DNA of 64,000 bases from Rutidosis leptorrhynchoides (taxonomy: Eukaryota > Streptophyta > Magnoliopsida > Asterales > Asteraceae): NCBI RefSeq assembly GCF_046630445.1, contig NC_092340.1:365346001-365410000 (forward strand), given 5' to 3'. The notes under the pieces are model-generated. The model did not search any database, was not told the DNA's origin, and worked only from the letters and a program-made list of their open reading frames with translations. Shown one piece after another: positions 59,427-64,000 of the stretch. Position 1 is the first letter of the stretch; every line of letters begins with the position of its first letter. Position numbers and translations under genes: made by a program.

Positions 59427-60444
59427 GTGTCCTTATGCTGTTCCAATCAAACCGATGCTTGCTGAGTAATGTTCTATGCCTACTTGCAACATGTACAATA
59501 GCTATCATACTAAGACTTGGCCTAAGTTAGTTATTTATTTCGACCTGCTTTATTTATAGGTCGGCGTTGTGATCTTTCTTGATCACTTTACTTTACTTGC
59601 TGTTCGCTTGTTTGTGTGGTTTCTTCAGTTGCTTTTAAGGTGAGTTATAGTCCCGTTTTTATATACTTTTCAAAGTATACTTTTTGGGATGTGATTACAT
59701 GCATATTTTTATTTACGGTTAGACACAAGTAACAGTTAAATTTAATTATTTATTGTGAGTTGGACAAAAATATTCCCTAGTCTGGTAACTGTAATCATTG
59801 GTTTCTACCGGTGAACGCGAATCCTACGGATAGATCTATCGGGTTTGACAACCCCATTTCGAGCTAGTCGCGCTAGCAATTTATAATCGGAATGTTTAGT
59901 ACTTCGTAATTTGTTGTAGATACACTGTCCAAGTGTATATTTTTATTGTGTTTGGCAAGGGTAAATAAAGGGTTAAGTGGTTACCAGGTGGCTCATTGAT
60001 AATGGAATAATGTTTAATGTTTTCTAACATTTTTAAATCTTGTGGTCTAAAGTTTACTTATTTATTTAAACCTATAATTCACTCAACCTTTGTGTTGACA
60101 GTTTACTTGCATGTTTTCACAGGTACTTGAGTTATTTGATGCTTCCGCTGTCGTTAGAAGAGTCTGCATGCATTTGGGCAGATTTTATGAAACTATTTAT
60201 GAAACTTAAGTTTGCATTCTATTTTGGATAATTTAAATTGTGGGTTTGTTGGCAATGTTTTGTGTCAACTTTTGGTTCATTACTATGGTTGGTTGATTTA
60301 AACTACTTAATTGGGTTTGTTTCCTTTTTGGGCAACATTTTGAAATAAAAGAATGCAACTTTGTTTATTTAATTCATTTAAGTCCGATCAAGCTATGGGA
60401 CCAACTGACGGATCCGTTAAGTGTTTTGACGGGGTCGTCACATG

Positions 60445-60456
60445 TGGTATCAGAGC
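60445..60456 (+). promoter_or_regulatory. Primer binding site, initiator Met-tRNA
   Basis: TGGTATCAGAGC two bases after the LTR end. Confidence 0.92.
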
Positions 60457-60637
60457 TCTGGTTGTAGGGAACTAGGTGGTCTTAATGTGGTCAACCCGTG
60501 GTTATTAGGGTGCGTTAGAGTCTAGTCTACAGCCCGACCTTTTTGCTATAGCATTAATATGCATTTCATTTCGTATAAGTTATATTATTAGCTTTTATAT
60601 CTTTTTGGTATGTGGTTTGCGGTTTTGCTGTTTGCAG

Positions 60638-61066
60638 ATGTCGACTTCGAGCGATAACTCCGTTGCTGCTCCTGCTCCACCGTCTCCTGCTAGACGTCGT
60701 GCTAATCAACCAGAGATCGATGATCCTGTTCATTACTATTTTTCTACCATTACTCATATGAACCGGGCTTATAATGAGGTGACACGTATTAACGCCCTTA
60801 GTGATTGTTTGCGCACCTTGCCACATAATGAAGTTATGGACGAGATCCGTGCCGACATGGGTAACTTTATCACTTTCAAGCATAGGGTTGAGGATGCGAA
60901 CCGTAAGCGTGATCGAGAAGTTAATGCTAAGTTCGAGGCTCTCGAGAGCACTGTTCGTGTGTTGAAGGAAGAGTTGGATGTTGTGAAAGGGAAGTTGCGT
61001 AAGTATGAGGATCCTGCTGAGACTCATGCTGGACCAGCTTATCACACCCGCTCTAAGCGAATGTGA
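60638..61066 (+). CDS. Accessory ORF1 with coiled coil (142 aa)
   Basis: The ATG at 60638 (MSTSSDNS) is preferred over an in-frame ATG at 60605 because it follows TTTGCTGTTTGCAG, which looks like a splice acceptor or leader end. Residues 10-27 are Pro/Ala/Arg-rich. The middle (DDPVHYYFSTITHMNRAYNE) is polar. From about residue 83, RVEDANRKRDREVNAKFEAL and VRVLKEELDVVKGKLRKYED have good heptads for a coiled coil. A basic C-terminus (HTRSKRM) ends it. It is intact and lies between primer site and gag. No known domain. An RNA-binding or particle-assembly role is only a guess from shape. Confidence 0.7.
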   Translation: MSTSSDNSVAAPAPPSPARRRANQPEIDDPVHYYFSTITHMNRAYNEVTRINALSDCLRTLPHNEVMDEIRADMGNFITFKHRVEDANRKRDREVNAKFEALESTVRVLKEELDVVKGKLRKYEDPAETHAGPAYHTRSKRM

Positions 61067-61500
61067 TGTGATTATTCATATTGATTATCTATTTCATCAG
61101 ACTTAATGTCCTTTTTATACATACATTTTGGGTTATGTACGGCGTTTTGCCGAGGATTTTATTAAGATTTTGTTATGGGATATTTTTTCATTATGTATGG
61201 ATGGTTATTTTTATGACGTCTATTATCATGTTTTATTTCTGATATTATGGCTCTTGGCATGTTATATTATGCGTAATATATGTTCATGTATGTTAGGTGC
61301 TATGTATGTTGTATGATGTTATCATAAAATATGTATGCATGTGATGGTTATTTCTATAACAATCATAACTGTCATGTTATTACTCATAGTGTTAGTTGAC
61401 TAATATCTTAATGGTTAGTCTTTTCGTGTTTTGATCTATTCCTTTATGACACTAGTATTATTCTTGGTACTAACGGATGTGTTATTCTATTTTGAAGATC
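61067..61500 (+). other. Spacer between ORF1 and gag-pol
   Basis: T-rich, ends TTCTATTTTGAAGATC before the gag ATG. This could be the end of an intron that lets gag be expressed without ORF1, or a plain inter-ORF leader. No ORF of note. Confidence 0.45.
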
Positions 61501-64000
61501 ATGCCTCCAAGGGAGTCCACTGAAGCGCGTATGCAACGCCTGATCAATGAAGGAATTGCTGCTGCTATGGCAGCAAATGCTAATGTTAACGCCAATGTGA
61601 ACAACAACGTGGGATGCTCCCACAAAACTTTTATGGCTGGTCGACCCCAAGAATTCAGTGGTACGGAAGGACCAATAGGGCTTACTCGTTGGTTCGAGAA
61701 AATCGAATCTATTTTCAGGGTCAGTCGGGTCCGTGAAGAGGACAAAGTTAGTTTCGCTAGTTGCACTCTCAAGGATAGTGCCTTGACATGGTGGAATAAT
61801 CTGGTTAGTAGTTTGGGAAGCGATGTAGCTTATGGTTTGGCCTGGAATGATTTTAAGGAAAGATTGATCACCCGCTATAGACCTCGGGGTGAGCTTATGA
61901 AGCTAGAGGTTGAGCTCAAGAATTTGAAAATGCATGGCACCGAGTTAGATGCCTATGAACGAAGGTTTTTCGAGTTAACTTTGCTGTGTCCTAGGGTTTA
62001 TGCGGATGAGGACCGCAAAATTGAGGCTTACATTGATGGTTTGTCCGAGAAGATTGAACACGGGGTTGAGTCCAGTGAACCCCAGACTATTGAGGCAGCT
62101 ATGTCTATGGCCCACAAACTTAATGACAAGGTGTTGAGAAGAAGCAAGACTACAGTTGTTGAAAGTAGTGAGGAGGTTGTCAAGAAGGCTGATAATGGGA
62201 AACGAAAGTGGGATAACAACCTCAATCAAAACCAGGGTCAGCAGAAGAAACAGGATACCTCAGGTGCTAATAACAGAAATCAGCGTGTGTGTCCTCGTTG
62301 CTATAAAGCTCATGATGGTTACTGCACAGTTACTTGTAAGAGGTGCTCTAAGCAAGGGCACATTGCTAAAGATTGTACAGTGCTTTTGCCGGGGTCTGCT
62401 ACTCCCGCGACTGGTGGTAATAATAATAATGTTGGTAATAGAGGTGGTAACGGTAACGGTAATGGGAAATCGAATAATGGAGGTAATCCAAGGGTTTGTT
62501 ATGAGTGTGGGAAGCCGGGGCATTTCCGAGATGCTTGTCCCAACAAGAAGACTGCAGAGACTGCACGCGGCCGAGCGTTCAACATTAATGCTAAGGATGC
62601 GGAGAAAGATCCTAAGCTTGTTACTGGTATGTTCTCAGTCAACGATTTATCAGTTTATGTGTTATTTGATTCAGGGGCTGATTTAAGTTTCGTGTCGAGT
62701 AAATTAAGTCCGAAAATCAAAACACCGTTAACTCTCTTAGACAATACTTATGTTGTTGAACTAGCTAATGGTAAGGAACTTACTGCTAAGACTGTACATC
62801 GTAAGTGTAACATTAATCTGGGTGGTAGGGATTTCGAGATAGATTTGATACCGATTGAACTTGGTAGTTTTGATATTGTTATTGGTATGGATTGGTTGTC
62901 TGCAAACCGTGCTGAGATCGTGTGTTATGATAAGGCTATTCGTATTGCTGATGTGATTGGAGAGCCACTGATGGTCTTTGGAGATAAGAAATGCACACAG
63001 TTAAACCTTATTAGATGTATGAAAGTTCGTAAACATCTCCGCAAAGGCTGTCATGCTATCCTTGCTCATGTTGTTGATCCTAGTAAGGAAGTAAAGAACG
63101 TTGATGACGTTCATATTGTTAGGGATTTTCCCGAGGTGTTTCCCGATGACTTACCTGGTCTTCCGCCGCAACGCGCGGTAGAATTTCAGATTGATCTTGT
63201 TCCCGGCGCTGCTCCTGTAGCACGTGCTCCTTATCGTCTTGCGCCTTCTGAACTTCAAGAATTGTCAAGTCAACTCCGTGAGTTGTTAGACAAAGGTTTT
63301 ATTCGTCCTAGTTCGTCCCCTTGGGGAGCTCCTGTTCTGTTTGTTAAGAAGAAGGATGGTTCTTTTCGTTTATGCATTGATTATCGTGAACTGAATAAGC
63401 TCACTGTTAAAAATCGTTATCCTCTTCCGAGAATTGATGATCTGTTCGATCAGCTTCAGGGTTCTTCTGTTTATTCAAAAATTGATCTTCGTTCTGGCTA
63501 TCATCAGTTGCGTGTTAAAGAATCTGATGTTTCAAAAACTGCTTTTCGCACCCGTTACGGTCACTTTGAATTTCTTGTTATGCCGTTCGGATTGACAAAT
63601 GCACCTGCTGTGTTCATGGACCTCATGAACCGTGTGTGTAGACCCTATCTGGACAAGTTCGTTATTGTTTTCATCGACGACATCCTTATCTATTCTAAGA
63701 GTGATGAAGAGCACGAAGAACACTTGAGGTTAGTGCTTGATTTGTTAAAGGAAGAAGAGTTGTACGCTAAGTTCTCTAAGTGTGCTTTTTGGTTAAGAGA
63801 AGTTCAGTTCCTTGGTCATATTGTTAGTAAACAGGGAATACAAGTTGATCCTGCTAAAATTGAGGCGATTGAAAAGTGGGAAACCCCGAAAACTCCTACT
63901 CAGATTCGTCAGTTCCTAGGATTAGCAGGTTACTATAGAAGGTTCATACAAGATTTCTCTCGTATCGCGAAACCTCTGACTGCTTTAACGCATAAAGGGA
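61501..64000 (+). CDS. Chromovirus gag-pol, 3' partial (first 833 codons)
   Basis: ATG at 61501 ([10 protein letters not shown]); no stop up to the last base. Gag domain about residues 45-215 with SALTWWNNL and [11 protein letters not shown]; a Cys-rich [12 protein letters not shown] and a zinc knuckle [14 protein letters not shown] near 265-292; a second knuckle [14 protein letters not shown] at 333-346; protease FDSGAD (Asp 390); RT with [10 protein letters not shown] near 623 and FIDDILIY (Asp 726-727); then the [11 protein letters not shown] connection to RNase H. It has the same order as the minus-strand chromovirus, but with all positions intact where that copy has stops. Integrase and any chromodomain lie beyond the window. 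This is a candidate for a recently active copy. Confidence 0.95.
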   Translation, partial: MPPRESTEARMQRLINEGIAAAMAANANVNANVNNNVGCSHKTFMAGRPQEFSGTEGPIGLTRWFEKIESIFRVSRVREEDKVSFASCTLKDSALTWWNNLVSSLGSDVAYGLAWNDFKERLITRYRPRGELMKLEVELKNLKMHGTELDAYERRFFELTLLCPRVYADEDRKIEAYIDGLSEKIEHGVESSEPQTIEAAMSMAHKLNDKVLRRSKTTVVESSEEVVKKADNGKRKWDNNLNQNQGQQKKQDTSGANNRNQRVCPRCYKAHDGYCTVTCKRCSKQGHIAKDCTVLLPGSATPATGGNNNNVGNRGGNGNGNGKSNNGGNPRVCYECGKPGHFRDACPNKKTAETARGRAFNINAKDAEKDPKLVTGMFSVNDLSVYVLFDSGADLSFVSSKLSPKIKTPLTLLDNTYVVELANGKELTAKTVHRKCNINLGGRDFEIDLIPIELGSFDIVIGMDWLSANRAEIVCYDKAIRIADVIGEPLMVFGDKKCTQLNLIRCMKVRKHLRKGCHAILAHVVDPSKEVKNVDDVHIVRDFPEVFPDDLPGLPPQRAVEFQIDLVPGAAPVARAPYRLAPSELQELSSQLRELLDKGFIRPSSSPWGAPVLFVKKKDGSFRLCIDYRELNKLTVKNRYPLPRIDDLFDQLQGSSVYSKIDLRSGYHQLRVKESDVSKTAFRTRYGHFEFLVMPFGLTNAPAVFMDLMNRVCRPYLDKFVIVFIDDILIYSKSDEEHEEHLRLVLDLLKEEELYAKFSKCAFWLREVQFLGHIVSKQGIQVDPAKIEAIEKWETPKTPTQIRQFLGLAGYYRRFIQDFSRIAKPLTALTHKG

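Larger units (their letters stand above)
57167..60442 (+). repeat. 5' LTR of the younger chromovirus (3.28 kb)
   Basis: TGTCACGACCC...GGGGTCGTCACA, inverted termini. Contains the LTR core ATAGATCTATCGGG (59829-59842), CTTATGATA-type repeats, TTGAC clusters and a 17-bp repeat array (separate entries), and TTTATTTATAGG at 59549 as a possible TATA box. No gene. Confidence 0.88.
57167..64000 (+). mobile_element. Chromovirus-like Ty3/gypsy element, 5' half, apparently intact
   Basis: Complete 5' LTR, primer site, ORF1 and an uninterrupted gag-pol frame reaching the window end. It is inserted in the 3' LTR of the older element, so it is the younger of the two. The five bases before it are CCAAC; their duplicate should follow the 3' LTR outside the window. 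Chromodomain and integrase are not visible here, so clade is inferred from the RT/gag similarity to the minus-strand element. Confidence 0.9.

Noticed and set aside
62156..62686. 176-codon plus-strand ORF
   Set aside because: Lies in another frame of the gag region of 61501-64000, which is open and has the knuckles and protease.

Overview
This window is nuclear DNA of a flowering plant. Plant-type Ty3/gypsy and Ty1/copia retrotransposons, LINE and SINE debris, MITEs and one intronless plant cell-wall gene all point that way. The LTR termini (TGTGATGACCC, TGTAGTGACCC) and the initiator-Met-tRNA primer sites look like those common in Asteraceae (daisy family); that family assignment is recollection, not a database result. 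I see one convincing host gene, a UDP-glucuronate 4-epimerase at 40427-41776 (minus-strand features are marked as such throughout). Almost everything else is transposon-derived and heavily nested.

Layout. 1-10813: the 3' part of an Athila-type Ty3/gypsy element: gag-protease, one in-frame TGA, RT-RNaseH-integrase, two post-pol ORFs, a long non-coding tail and the 3' LTR. 10814-13130: LTR and 3'-internal debris of chromovirus-like elements. 13131-24884: a minus-strand chromovirus with both LTRs (the right one truncated), a gag-pol carrying five premature stops and a chromodomain end, and, between primer site and gag, an acidic ORF and an intact F-box-like ORF. 24885-26572: LTR fragments, one with a pair of palindromes beside a TATA box. 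26573-28007: the 3' end of a LINE. 28008-36226: intergenic DNA with SINEs, MITEs, tandem duplications and a hAT-like element with an 8-bp target duplication. 36232-38571: a gag-only copia element (TR-GAG type) with 395-bp LTRs and a 5-bp target duplication.

38572-45614: retroposon debris, the epimerase gene, a MITE inside a TA microsatellite, a SINE and LINE relics. 45615-57166: a large non-autonomous gypsy element with a 3.9-kb LTR, which keeps only the accessory ORF1 and has lost gag-pol; a 3.26-kb solo LTR with perfect 5-bp target duplication sits inside that ORF1. 57167-64000: a younger-looking chromovirus inserted in the 3' LTR of the previous one, with complete 5' LTR, primer site, an intact coiled-coil ORF1 and a gag-pol frame open to the window edge.

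How it works together. The elements form a stack of insertions around one gene. All three chromovirus-like elements carry an extra ORF between the primer site and gag; in the minus-strand one this zone holds the F-box-like gene. This accessory-ORF zone is my best candidate for an undescribed system. The second is the promoter layout shared by two unrelated LTRs: two GC-rich palindromes 31-32 bp apart, centre to centre, ending 22 bp before TATA.
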